A stretch of 64,000 bases of DNA, taken from UBA7236 sp964463165 (GTDB taxonomy: Bacteria; Bacteroidota; Bacteroidia; Chitinophagales; BACL12). A program made the position numbers and the translations under genes. Where the stretch lies: NCBI GenBank assembly GCA_964463165.1, contig CAYXBK010000018.1, forward strand, positions 1 to 64,000. Reading direction: 5' to 3'. Within the stretch, counting starts at the first letter, position 1. Each line of letters starts with the position of its first letter. Shown here one piece after another: positions 55,075 to 62,404 of the stretch. The notes under the pieces are model-generated. The model was not told where the DNA came from. It was given only the letters and a program-made list of their open reading frames with translations, and did no database searches.

Positions 55075-55497
55075 ATGAAGAAAATATTGATCGCGATTAT
55101 GCTCATCAGCGGTGTTTCCACCTTCGGATTTAAAAACGCTGAAACAACGGCATCTGAGAAACAGGTGAAACTCACTGTGAATCTTTCCTTTGCAAATATT
55201 GTGGAAGGATACGACCATCTTACCAAAACGGAAATTTATATTGACGGCACATTATGCGGAACATCTACAATCAGAAATGAAAGTGTTCCGAATACAGTCA
55301 TCTGCACAACATCAAAAGGCACACATACTGTTAAAGTATTGAATTATGCTTATGTGGATGATGTCTGGGAAGAACATACTATTGAAAATCAATACAGTAT
55401 CGATTGCAAATATGAAGCATCCATGAATCTGAAGAAAAAAAATAACAAACTGAATCTTATATTTGATATCGATAAAGGAACACAGAAGAAAAAGTAA
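55075..55497 (+). CDS. Hypothetical small secreted protein
   Basis: I start at ATG 55075 (140 residues), which begins MKKILIAIMLISGVSTFG, a Sec signal; an upstream frame adds 19 residues. The mature part is a small beta-rich domain with two Cys (in TLCGTS and IDCKYE) that could pair in a PEGA-like or Ig-like fold (DGTLCGTSTI, KGTHTVKVLNYAYV). The fold is suggested only by pattern. A terminator follows it closely, so it is a single transcription unit. Function unknown. Confidence 0.65.
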   Translation: MKKILIAIMLISGVSTFGFKNAETTASEKQVKLTVNLSFANIVEGYDHLTKTEIYIDGTLCGTSTIRNESVPNTVICTTSKGTHTVKVLNYAYVDDVWEEHTIENQYSIDCKYEASMNLKKKNNKLNLIFDIDKGTQKKK

Positions 55498-55524
55498 TTT
55501 CAATAACAAACCACACCACCAGTT

Positions 55525-55558
55525 ACCTCTCTGATATCCGTCAGGGAGGTTTTTTTTA
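55525..55558 (+). terminator. Rho-independent terminator
   Basis: ACCTCTCTGA (55525-55534) pairs with TCAGGGAGGT (55541-55550) in a 10-bp stem with one T-G pair and a 6-nt loop, followed by eight T. Confidence 0.88.
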
Positions 55559-55605
55559 ACAAAATATTTGAAGCGAAACCCGTTATATTTACAGAAAGCA
55601 TTGTG

Positions 55606-57330
55606 ATGCAGCGCAGTATTCCATTTATTTTTATATTCATATTATTTCAAATCAGCAGCATGGGACAAATTACAGATTTATATAAAAAAAATCAATCGCC
55701 CACCTATGATCAGATCCTTGCCTATTTTTCACAACTTGATCAGGAAAGCGAATATGCAAAATTGATAAGCTGTGGCCCGACAGATATCGGCGAACCACTG
55801 CAATTATTTGTGATAGATGCCGATAAGGAATTTGATCCGGCATTGTCAAGAAAAAGAAATAAATCCGTTTTACTGATCGACAATGGAATACATCCCGGCG
55901 AACCCGACGGAATTGATGCATGCATTAAACTTGCAACAGAATTGCTGCATGCCGGCAATTTGCAGGAGCAATTAAAAAATGTAACGATTTGTATTATCCT
56001 GGTATATAATATTGATGGATGCCTGAATAGAAATGCAACGACAAGGATTAATCAAAACGGGCCTGAAGAATATGGTTTCCGCGGGAATGCGCAGAATTAT
56101 GATCTGAACCGCGATTTTATTAAGTGCGATGCTTTAAATGCAATGTCGTTCACAGAAATTTTCCGCAACTGGGATCCCGACCTGTTTGTTGATACGCATG
56201 TAAGCAATGGTGCGGATTACCAATACGTGATGACTTTAATTGCAACGCAGCATTCTAAATTAACGCAACCACTTGATGATTATTTACAACAAAAACTATC
56301 ACCTGTTTTATATGATGAAATGCAGGCTGCCGGTTTCCCAATGTGCCCGTATGTAAATGAACTGGATAAAATTCCAGATAACGGCATTGCCGGTTTCCTG
56401 GATCTGCCACGTTATTCTACCGGTTATACAACTTTGTTTAATACAATCGGCTTTATGCCTGAAACGCATATGCTGAAAGAATATGCACAAAGAGTTGAAT
56501 CAACTTATGCGCTTCTGAAGATTTTTATCCGTTTCACAAATGCGCATGCTGCGGAAATTATGGAAGTGCGGGAAAAAGCGGTTGAAGCAACAAAAACACA
56601 AACCGTATTTCCGATCAACTGGCAACTCGACGATTCAAAAAAAGGATCTTTTTTATTCAGGGGCTTTGAAGCAAAATATAAACCAAGTGAAGTGAGCGGA
56701 CTCAGCAGATTGTATTATGACAGGACAGCCCCATTTGAAAAAAATATTCCTTATTTCAATGATTATAAAGCAACTCAATTCATTACAGCACCAAAAACAT
56801 ATATTGTTCCCCAGGCATGGAGACGTGTGATTGAAAGAATGAAATTAAATCTTGTGGAAATGAAACAACTGGCACATGATTCAATTATGGAAGTGGAAGT
56901 ATATTATTTAGAAAATTTTAAAACCTCCGCCAATGCATATGAAGGGCATTATTATCACAGCGGACTTGAAATAAGAACTGAAATACAAAAAATACAACTG
57001 CATAAAGGAGATTACCTGATACCCGTGAACCAGGCGGCAAACAGATATATTGTTGAAACATTGGAACCGCAGGCGCCGGATTCATTTTTTTCATGGGGAT
57101 TTTTCGATGCGGTGTTGATGCAAAAAGAATGGTACAGCGATTATGTATTTGAAGACCTTGCTGCGGAGATATTGCATAACGATCCTGCATTGCGACAGGA
57201 ACTTGAAACAAAAAAATCAACGGATAAAGATTTTGCAAATGATGCGGATGCACAGCTGGAATTTGTTTTAATGCATTCCGTGTATCACGAAAAATCGCAT
57301 AACCGTTATCCGGTTTACAGATTGAATTAA
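55606..57330 (+). CDS. M14-family zinc carboxypeptidase
   Basis: I prefer ATG 55606 (574 residues) over the overlapping GTG 55603. A Sec signal (MQRSIPFIFIFILFQISSMGQ) precedes an M14 metallocarboxypeptidase domain. Zinc ligands are His96 and Glu99 in HPGEPDG, with His198 in DTHVSNG. Glu286 in MPETHML is in the place of the general base. A C-terminal region of about 240 residues follows, where the domain usually ends near 350. It is probably periplasmic, cleaving C-terminal residues of peptides. The gene runs into dinB with one base between stop and start, so the two are translated from one mRNA. Confidence 0.88.
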   Translation: MQRSIPFIFIFILFQISSMGQITDLYKKNQSPTYDQILAYFSQLDQESEYAKLISCGPTDIGEPLQLFVIDADKEFDPALSRKRNKSVLLIDNGIHPGEPDGIDACIKLATELLHAGNLQEQLKNVTICIILVYNIDGCLNRNATTRINQNGPEEYGFRGNAQNYDLNRDFIKCDALNAMSFTEIFRNWDPDLFVDTHVSNGADYQYVMTLIATQHSKLTQPLDDYLQQKLSPVLYDEMQAAGFPMCPYVNELDKIPDNGIAGFLDLPRYSTGYTTLFNTIGFMPETHMLKEYAQRVESTYALLKIFIRFTNAHAAEIMEVREKAVEATKTQTVFPINWQLDDSKKGSFLFRGFEAKYKPSEVSGLSRLYYDRTAPFEKNIPYFNDYKATQFITAPKTYIVPQAWRRVIERMKLNLVEMKQLAHDSIMEVEVYYLENFKTSANAYEGHYYHSGLEIRTEIQKIQLHKGDYLIPVNQAANRYIVETLEPQAPDSFFSWGFFDAVLMQKEWYSDYVFEDLAAEILHNDPALRQELETKKSTDKDFANDADAQLEFVLMHSVYHEKSHNRYPVYRLN

Positions 57331-57331
57331 T

Positions 57332-58531
57332 ATGGCGGAAGGACTGCAGCGCACAATTTTACATATGGACCTCGATTCTTTTTTCGTTTCTGTTGAGGTA
57401 TTAAAAAATCCATTGCTGAAAGGAAAACCCGTAATCGTTGGCGGAACTGCTGAACGCGGCATCGTTGCATCCTGCAGTTATGAAGCAAGAAAATTCGGAA
57501 TACATTCTGCCATGTCGACGATGACGGCAAAAAAATTATGCCCGCATGCAATTTTCTTACACGGGAGTTATCAGGATTATTCAGATTATTCGGAAAAAGT
57601 AACTGATATCATTTCCGAGCGTGTACCTGTAATGGAAAAATCATCCATCGATGAATTTTATATTGACCTTACCGGCATGGATACTTTTTTCGGGAGCTTC
57701 AAGCTTGCAAAGGAAATACGGGAAATCATCAAAACGGAAATTGGCCTGCCCATTTCATTTGGTTTAGCTTCAAATAAAACCGTTGCCAAAATTGCAACCG
57801 GTGAAGCAAAACCTGATGGATTTTTGAAAATTGATTACGGAAAAGAAAAAGAATTTCTCGCCAAATTACATGTCACCAAAATTCCTGGTGTGGGAGATAA
57901 AACGTTTCCTAAATTAAAAGAGATGGGAATTGAAATGGTGAAAGAACTGCAGGAAACCGATATCATACTGATGGAAGAAAAATTCGGTGAATACGGTATT
58001 TTATTATGGAACAGGGCAAACGGAATTGATAACAATCCGGTAATACCCTATTCGGACAGAAAATCAATTTCTTCTGAAAATACTTTTGAAAACGATGTGA
58101 CGGACAAAGAATATCTCGAAACATTTATCATTTCACTTGTTGAACAACTTGCATTTAAATTGCGCAAGGAAAATTTCATCACATCCTGTATTGCGATCAA
58201 AATCCGTTATTCAAATTTTGAAACACATACGCAGCAAATGGCCATCACCTATACATCCTCCGACAATATCATTATTCCAAAAATAAAAGAGCTGTATAAT
58301 AAATTACATACATCCGGAAGGCCAGTGCGATTGATCGGTGTACGCTTAAGTAATTTACGGCACGGCGATCAGCAAATTGATTTGTTTGACGATACTGCAG
58401 AGAATTTAAGTCTTTATAAAGCTCTTGACAAGATCAATAAAAAATTCGGAAACAAAACCGTGCACCGGGCAAAAACAATTGATGTCGGCCAAAGAAGTTT
58501 TAATCCGTTTAACGGGAGAAGAATTGATTGA
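57332..58531 (+). CDS. dinB: DNA polymerase IV
   Basis: DinB is a Y-family translesion polymerase. The 399-residue protein has MDLDSFFVSVE at 12-22 with the first metal-binding Asp. The second motif SSIDEFYID starts at Ser104 with Asp107 and Glu108. The YEARKFGIHSAMS fingers segment, the GVGDKTFPKL helix-hairpin-helix, and the C-terminal little-finger domain are intact. Length is slightly above 350 but normal for Bacteroidota. Its coupling to an M14 carboxypeptidase gene by a one-base gap is unusual. Confidence 0.95.
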   Translation: MAEGLQRTILHMDLDSFFVSVEVLKNPLLKGKPVIVGGTAERGIVASCSYEARKFGIHSAMSTMTAKKLCPHAIFLHGSYQDYSDYSEKVTDIISERVPVMEKSSIDEFYIDLTGMDTFFGSFKLAKEIREIIKTEIGLPISFGLASNKTVAKIATGEAKPDGFLKIDYGKEKEFLAKLHVTKIPGVGDKTFPKLKEMGIEMVKELQETDIILMEEKFGEYGILLWNRANGIDNNPVIPYSDRKSISSENTFENDVTDKEYLETFIISLVEQLAFKLRKENFITSCIAIKIRYSNFETHTQQMAITYTSSDNIIIPKIKELYNKLHTSGRPVRLIGVRLSNLRHGDQQIDLFDDTAENLSLYKALDKINKKFGNKTVHRAKTIDVGQRSFNPFNGRRID

Positions 58532-58608
58532 ATTTTTTTAGCTTTTTATCCATTGTATTTGCATCCATCATTTTCCGCAAACGTTGAAAATAGATCAACC
58601 GTACCAAA

Positions 58609-58790
58609 ATTCCATTCATTATTAAAATTTTCAACGAAGGCATTCCCCTCTTGAGAGGGGTTAGGGGTGTGTCACGACAAAATGATTTCATAATGAATAA
58701 TTAATTCATCAGCGAAAGCAGAACAAAGCCTGAACGAAAAATAATTCCATTCATTATTAAAATTTTCAACGAAGGCATTCCCCTCTTGAG
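58609..58790 (+). repeat. 135-bp tandem repeat array, left part
   Basis: Two CCCCTCTTGAG cores (CTCT starts at 58648 and 58783) lie exactly 135 bp apart. The unit contains GAGAGGGGTTAGGGGTGTGT, an ATGAAT...ATTCAT inverted word, CAGAACAAAGCCTGAACG and TTTTCAACGAAGGC. The second core is cut after CTTGAG by the IS1595-type element. The array continues at 61342. The region between dinB (58531) and the array shows no gene. Confidence 0.92.
58783..58790. repeat. Target site duplication, left copy (CTCTTGAG)
   Basis: CTCTTGAG lies at the left edge of the element and is repeated at 61342-61349. Eight base pairs is the duplication length known for the IS1595 family. Deleting the element and one copy restores the intact palindrome CCCCTCTTGAGAGGGG of the 135-bp unit. 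Confidence 0.88.
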
Positions 58791-58852
58791 GGCAACCACA
58801 TACGACATGGGCGTAGGGAACATCGTTAGATGTTTCAAATTTATAAAGGGCA

Positions 58853-59284
58853 TTATAAAACGCATCTTTCGTAAAAGAACTCGAAAACATTCCAAAGCAA
58901 AAGAAGCGCAGCCGAAACACCCGCAAACCATGTCGCTCGATTCAATGAGCGAGTTATACGGAAAGTTCTACGCACACCCAATTCTTCGGATAACCTATTG
59001 GAATCAGAAACCGCCGCCGCCTTTTCATAACCGCCATTATCAATTAAAAGACGACCATTCAAAGTAATAAAATAACCAGATGGAATCCCTGTTTTGTCCT
59101 CTCTTACATTCCCGTCTAAAATGAGTTTCTCAACTATTAATATAACCTGCCTTATTCCTGTAGTGTATGGGAAGTTTTTATAAATCTCCTCTATGCTATC
59201 CCATTCATTCACCTTGTCATGGTTTAATATTGTAAGGACGGAATCAAGTTGTTTATTAATATCAGTAGGAAGTTCGGGTTTCAT
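58853..59284 (-). CDS. Hypothetical tail-anchored membrane protein in the IS1595 element
   Basis: The 143-residue protein has an N-terminal helical region (about 1-55) that resembles a winged-helix pattern with a wing-like YFITLNGRLLIDNGGYE segment. One hydrophobic segment lies near the C-terminus (about 118-138; WFAGVSAALLLLWNVFEFF), as in tail-anchored proteins. It starts 34 bp from the peptide gene on the other strand, so the two share a divergent promoter region. No family is recognised. It may be a sensor or regulator of the passenger genes (inference). Confidence 0.6.
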   Translation of the reverse strand: MKPELPTDINKQLDSVLTILNHDKVNEWDSIEEIYKNFPYTTGIRQVILIVEKLILDGNVREDKTGIPSGYFITLNGRLLIDNGGYEKAAAVSDSNRLSEELGVRRTFRITRSLNRATWFAGVSAALLLLWNVFEFFYERCVL

Positions 59285-59318
59285 GTTTCAAACCTACAAA
59301 AATCCGTATCTTTATACA

Positions 59319-59423
59319 ATGCCCAAAAAGACGAAGAAAGCTAAAAAACCAGAGATAAAACTCCCCCCAGCAATGGATGAACTTGCAAAAAAACTTCTTG
59401 CAACTAAGAAGGATAAAAAGTAG
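59319..59423 (+). CDS. 34-residue Lys-rich peptide in the IS1595 element
   Basis: The start at ATG 59319 gives 34 residues: a basic head (MPKKTKKAKK), then PEIKLPPAMDELAKKLLATKKDKK. A longer in-frame reading upstream overlaps the divergent gene and looks like noise. TATCTTTA at 59307-59314 just before the start resembles the -7 element with one base off. The gap to the HEPN-like gene is 9 bp, so the two are probably translated together. Small basic proteins of this kind can neutralise a toxin, but no such role is shown. It could also be a random ORF. Confidence 0.5.
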   Translation: MPKKTKKAKKPEIKLPPAMDELAKKLLATKKDKK

Positions 59424-59432
59424 CTTTGTTAT

Positions 59433-59978
59433 ATGGCTGAATTTGATTTTGACAGAAGTATGTCTCAAGTCCATGATGAAATAATTGCAGTTGTCGCACA
59501 ACATAGAGGGTATATAATTGAATTAATGACCCAATTAGAAGAAAGTATGGATTTAATTATACTTTTTATTTACTGTCAGCATAACAGTCAAAAAAGAAAA
59601 GAATTTAAACATGTTTTTTTAGCATCACAATCTTTCGGGCTGCAATTAAAGGTTGCGGCTATTAATTTTATTTTAGAAAACTATTTTGAACCTATATTAA
59701 GTAAAAATCCTAAGTTCAAAGAGATATTAAATGAGATGGTAACTAAGCGGAATCATTACGCACATAGGAAATTTGAGATATTTGAACAAAAATTAAATAC
59801 GTTAGATCAAGATGGTTTAAGCGGGATTTATCTGAGTTATGAAAAAACAAAGGACGGCAAGCCCAAAACAGAGCCGATTAAAATTGATAGAGAATCAGTT
59901 TCTATGGATGCCAATAAAATAGTCTATTTATTAACCGTGCTTGATTTAGTTATAAAAGACTGTGATAAAAAAATATAG
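59433..59978 (+). CDS. HEPN-like protein with R-x4-H motif in the IS1595 element
   Basis: The 181-residue helical protein carries RNHYAH (Arg106 to His111), the R-x4-H motif of HEPN ribonucleases, with a polar Asn after the Arg as is usual. Helices before it (about 25-50, 58-85, 92-106) and after fit a HEPN bundle. HEPN proteins include toxins and abortive-infection RNases. This one sits 9 bp after a 34-residue basic peptide on a mobile element. The function is inferred from the motif. It could instead be a non-catalytic HEPN-like domain. Confidence 0.62.
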   Translation: MAEFDFDRSMSQVHDEIIAVVAQHRGYIIELMTQLEESMDLIILFIYCQHNSQKRKEFKHVFLASQSFGLQLKVAAINFILENYFEPILSKNPKFKEILNEMVTKRNHYAHRKFEIFEQKLNTLDQDGLSGIYLSYEKTKDGKPKTEPIKIDRESVSMDANKIVYLLTVLDLVIKDCDKKI

Positions 59979-60041
59979 GGCTTTCAGGTATTTCTCCATT
60001 CAGCCCTATAAATACAACATCAATCCAAGCCGGTCTTTGGA

Positions 60042-60971
60042 TTAAATTTCTTTCCCTCTGTTTATTAATTGGTTATAAGTTAATCTGTGTCCTACTACTT
60101 TCTTCACAGTTAAATCAAATCTCTCTGCATCTGTCAACTTCCTTGTGTTGTATCTGTGTGCAAACTCATTGCAGTAGCTTTCTAAGTGCTTCACGCTTAC
60201 TTGGTGGTAAATTCCATAAATGCCCCTTTTTAATTGGCTGAAATAACCCTCAACTGTATTTGTATGAAAATTGCCCCTCACATACTCGTCTTTCTCATGG
60301 TTTAGCGTTTCATGTTTAAAATGCCTGTCAAGTCCTTTATAACCTCCGAATGTATCAGTTATTAATACACTGCCTTTCTTCACGTTTGTCATTATAATCG
60401 GCTGTAAAGTCTTACCATGTGCCTTAGCAATTACATAGTTCTGAACTTCACCTGTTTCTCTGTTCACCATTGCAAATACAGGTTGTTTATTTACATAGCC
60501 TGTACCCTTCTTATTCAGTTCATCTCTTTCCTTTTTATGCTTGTTTGAGTGCTTGCCACCGATATATGTTTCATCCGCTTCAACCGTACCAGATAGTAAT
60601 GAACCCGTTTTACTTACCTCTCTTATCCTGTGCAATAAAAACCATGCAGTTTTTTGAGTAATGCCTAAGTCCTTCGCCATCTGTATCGAACTTACTCCCT
60701 TTTTATGTGCTGTATGCAGATACATTGCCGCTATCCATATACGCAAAGGTATTTTTGTGCCTTCTAACACCGTCCCAGAGATTACAGTAAACTTATAAGC
60801 ACATGCCTTATCTGAACACCGATAACCTCTGTTTGTGCGCCAAACCTTAGAACAACTACAACGTGGACACACAACAGTTGAACCCCATCTCATACGCTCA
60901 AAATAAGCCTTACATACTTCAACCTCTTTGAAATAATCTAAGACCTCATACAGATTTGAATACTTGCTCAT
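60042..60971 (-). CDS. IS1595-family transposase (ISXO2-like)
   Basis: The 309-residue protein has a zinc ribbon (Cys35, Cys38, Cys52, Cys57), then a helix-turn-helix region (GVSSIQMAKDLGITQKTAWFLLHRI). The catalytic core follows: Asp133 in VEADETYIGGK, Asp206 in LITDTFGGY, and Asn238/Glu241 in HTNTVEGYFSQLKRGIYG, the DDN/E layout of the IS1595 family. All motifs are intact, so it may be active. It is the only transposase in the element. It transcribes leftward, toward the HEPN-like gene, and diverges from the gene at 61001. Confidence 0.95.
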   Translation of the reverse strand: MSKYSNLYEVLDYFKEVEVCKAYFERMRWGSTVVCPRCSCSKVWRTNRGYRCSDKACAYKFTVISGTVLEGTKIPLRIWIAAMYLHTAHKKGVSSIQMAKDLGITQKTAWFLLHRIREVSKTGSLLSGTVEADETYIGGKHSNKHKKERDELNKKGTGYVNKQPVFAMVNRETGEVQNYVIAKAHGKTLQPIIMTNVKKGSVLITDTFGGYKGLDRHFKHETLNHEKDEYVRGNFHTNTVEGYFSQLKRGIYGIYHQVSVKHLESYCNEFAHRYNTRKLTDAERFDLTVKKVVGHRLTYNQLINRGKEI

Positions 60972-61000
60972 AGTTGGTAGATTTGGATAAACTTTTATTT

Positions 61001-61207
61001 ATGGATGACAACACACTCAAAAACGAGATTAATATGAGAGCTTTTCTCATTAAAAAGTATTGGCTTGAGATTGCTATGCTTATTATAACTTGCCTTTTCA
61101 TTATTACAATAAGATGGTTTGGATTTATTGACAACTGTGTTACTGGAACACTCGCAGGGGCGATTCTTGGGTATTTTGCTTCCAACATTCGTAAACTCCA
61201 CAGTTGA
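61001..61207 (+). CDS. Small two-TM protein in the IS1595 element
   Basis: The start at ATG 61001 (68 residues) is preferred over a TTG at 60974. Two hydrophobic segments (about 21-37 and 41-58) are visible, with a Gly-containing turn between them (GTLAGAILGYFASN). Its start is 29 bp from the transposase start, on the other strand. No family is recognised. The 61208-61341 stretch to the right TIR shows nothing. Confidence 0.5.
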   Translation: MDDNTLKNEINMRAFLIKKYWLEIAMLIITCLFIITIRWFGFIDNCVTGTLAGAILGYFASNIRKLHS

Positions 61208-61341
61208 AGTGGTGCGAATTACGATAGTTATTAAAAGCACAAAACCCCCAAATAAAATAAATCCAAATAAAAGAGTAGATGCATCCATTTACCTACATAA
61301 AAGAGGATTTTATTTTTACGCCCATCTCTTATATATACACC

Positions 61342-61349
61342 CTCTTGAG
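61342..61349. repeat. Target site duplication, right copy (CTCTTGAG)
   Basis: This copy matches 58783-58790 exactly and lies right after the right terminal repeat of the element. Confidence 0.88.
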
Positions 61350-61916
61350 AGGGGTTAGGGGTGTGTCACGACAAAATGCTTTCATAATGAATAATTAATT
61401 CATCAGCAAAAGCAGAACAAAGCCTGAACGAAAAACAATTCCATTCATTATTAAAATTTTCAACGAAGGCATTCCCCTCTTGAGAGGGGTTAGGGGTGTG
61501 TCACGACAAAATGATTTCATAATGAATAATTAATTCATCAGCGAAAGCAGAACAAAGCCTGAACGAAAAATAATTCCATTCATTATTAAAATTTTCAACG
61601 AAGGCTTTCCCCTCTTGAGAGGGGTTAGGGGTGTGTCACGACAAAATGCCTTCATAATGAATAATTAATTCATCAGCGATAGCAGAACAAAGCCTGAACG
61701 AAAAACAATTCCATTCATTATTAAAATTTTCAACGAAGGCATTCCCCTCTTCAGAGGGGTTAGGGGTGTGTCACGACAAAATGCATTCATAATGAATAAT
61801 TAATTCATCAGTGAAAGCAGAACAAAGTCTGAACGAAAAACTATTCCATTCATTATTAAAATTTTCAACGAAGGCATTCCCCTCTTGAGAGGGGTTAGGG
61901 GTGTGTCACGACAAAC
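61342..61916 (+). repeat. 135-bp tandem repeat array, right part
   Basis: CTCT core starts are at 61342, 61477, 61612, 61747 and 61882, exactly 135 bp apart each time. Units differ at a few positions only (for example the bases around CAAAATG and the TCAGAGGGG variant at 61747). The last unit runs into the DUF559 gene and supplies its stop codon. Together with the left part there are five full periods. Confidence 0.93.
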
Positions 61917-62286
61917 TCCCCCTTTCCAAAATCCATTCTTTTAAATTTTCAATTACATAGTCGATATTATTACAAATATCATCATTTGAGAATCTTAAAA
62001 ATGATACCCCATAATTTTCAATTTCCTGTTGTCGGATTTGATCCCTCCTGCTAACTTCCTTCAATTCATGTACATCGCCATCAATCTCAATTGCGAGGTT
62101 CAATTCATGGCAGTAAAAATCAACTATATAATTCAATAAGGGTTTTTGCCGGTGGAAATCAAACCCAAGTATTTGTTTATTTTTCAATCGCAACCATAAA
62201 TAAATTTCAGCTTTTGTTGAATTATTTCTGAGTTGCCGTGCAAGGTGTTTCAGATGAGGTTGATAAGGAATAATTTTTCTCGGCAT
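61906..62286 (-). CDS. DUF559 endonuclease-like protein
   Basis: The 126-residue protein has the DUF559 / very-short-patch-like nuclease pattern: AEIYLWLRLKNKQILGFDFHRQKPLLNYIVDFYCHELNLAIEIDGDVHE, with the Asp and Glu-x-Asp of the core in VDFY and EIDGD. A conserved SFLRFSNDDI segment follows. Members are thought to be standalone nuclease-like proteins, often near transposons. Its stop codon and last two residues are encoded by the end of the 135-bp array, so the natural C-terminus may have been replaced. Confidence 0.88.
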   Translation of the reverse strand: MPRKIIPYQPHLKHLARQLRNNSTKAEIYLWLRLKNKQILGFDFHRQKPLLNYIVDFYCHELNLAIEIDGDVHELKEVSRRDQIRQQEIENYGVSFLRFSNDDICNNIDYVIENLKEWILERGSLS

Positions 62287-62308
62287 ATACTAATTTACTA
62301 TTTACAAA

Positions 62309-62367
62309 ACACACCCCTAGCCCCTCTCGCTCGCCCGCAAAAAAGCCTGAGCGCAGAGGGGAAATCG
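62309..62367. repeat. Single acacaccccta intergenic repeat copy
   Basis: ACACACCCCTAGCCCCTCTCGCTC starts the copy, and AAAAGCCTGAGCGCAGAGGGGAAATCG ends it (key words only: CCCTCTCGC and GCAGAGGGG are the hairpin arms). It nearly matches copy 2 of the array at 5410 in its long hairpin. It lies between the DUF559 gene and the dipeptidyl peptidase gene. Confidence 0.75.
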
Positions 62368-62404
62368 TGCTAATAGTACTTTGCCGTGATTAAATTCATC
62401 TAAC

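Larger units (their letters stand above)
58791..61341. mobile_element. IS1595-family element with passenger genes
   Basis: The 2551-bp element is bounded by 25-bp terminal inverted repeats (58791-58815 and 61317-61341), imperfect but in register: both begin GG at the tip and share ATGGGCGTA inside. An 8-bp CTCTTGAG duplication flanks it. Inside are a transposase (minus strand) with the Zn-ribbon and ISXO2-like catalytic region, plus four other predicted genes: a membrane protein (minus), a 34-residue peptide and a HEPN-like protein (plus), and a two-TM protein (plus). IS1595 relatives with passenger genes are known. Insertion in a palindrome of the repeat unit is seen directly. Confidence 0.9.

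Noticed and set aside
58786..59067. Plus-strand ORF of 93 codons across the left terminal repeat
   Set aside because: It begins in the target duplication and is antisense to the predicted membrane protein; a gene spanning an element end is unlikely.
61119..61358. Plus-strand ORF across the right terminal repeat
   Set aside because: It overlaps the two-TM gene in another frame and runs into the repeat array.
58609..61916. Possible CRISPR array
   Set aside because: The units are 135 bp and contiguous, with no unique spacers, and no cas genes are present.
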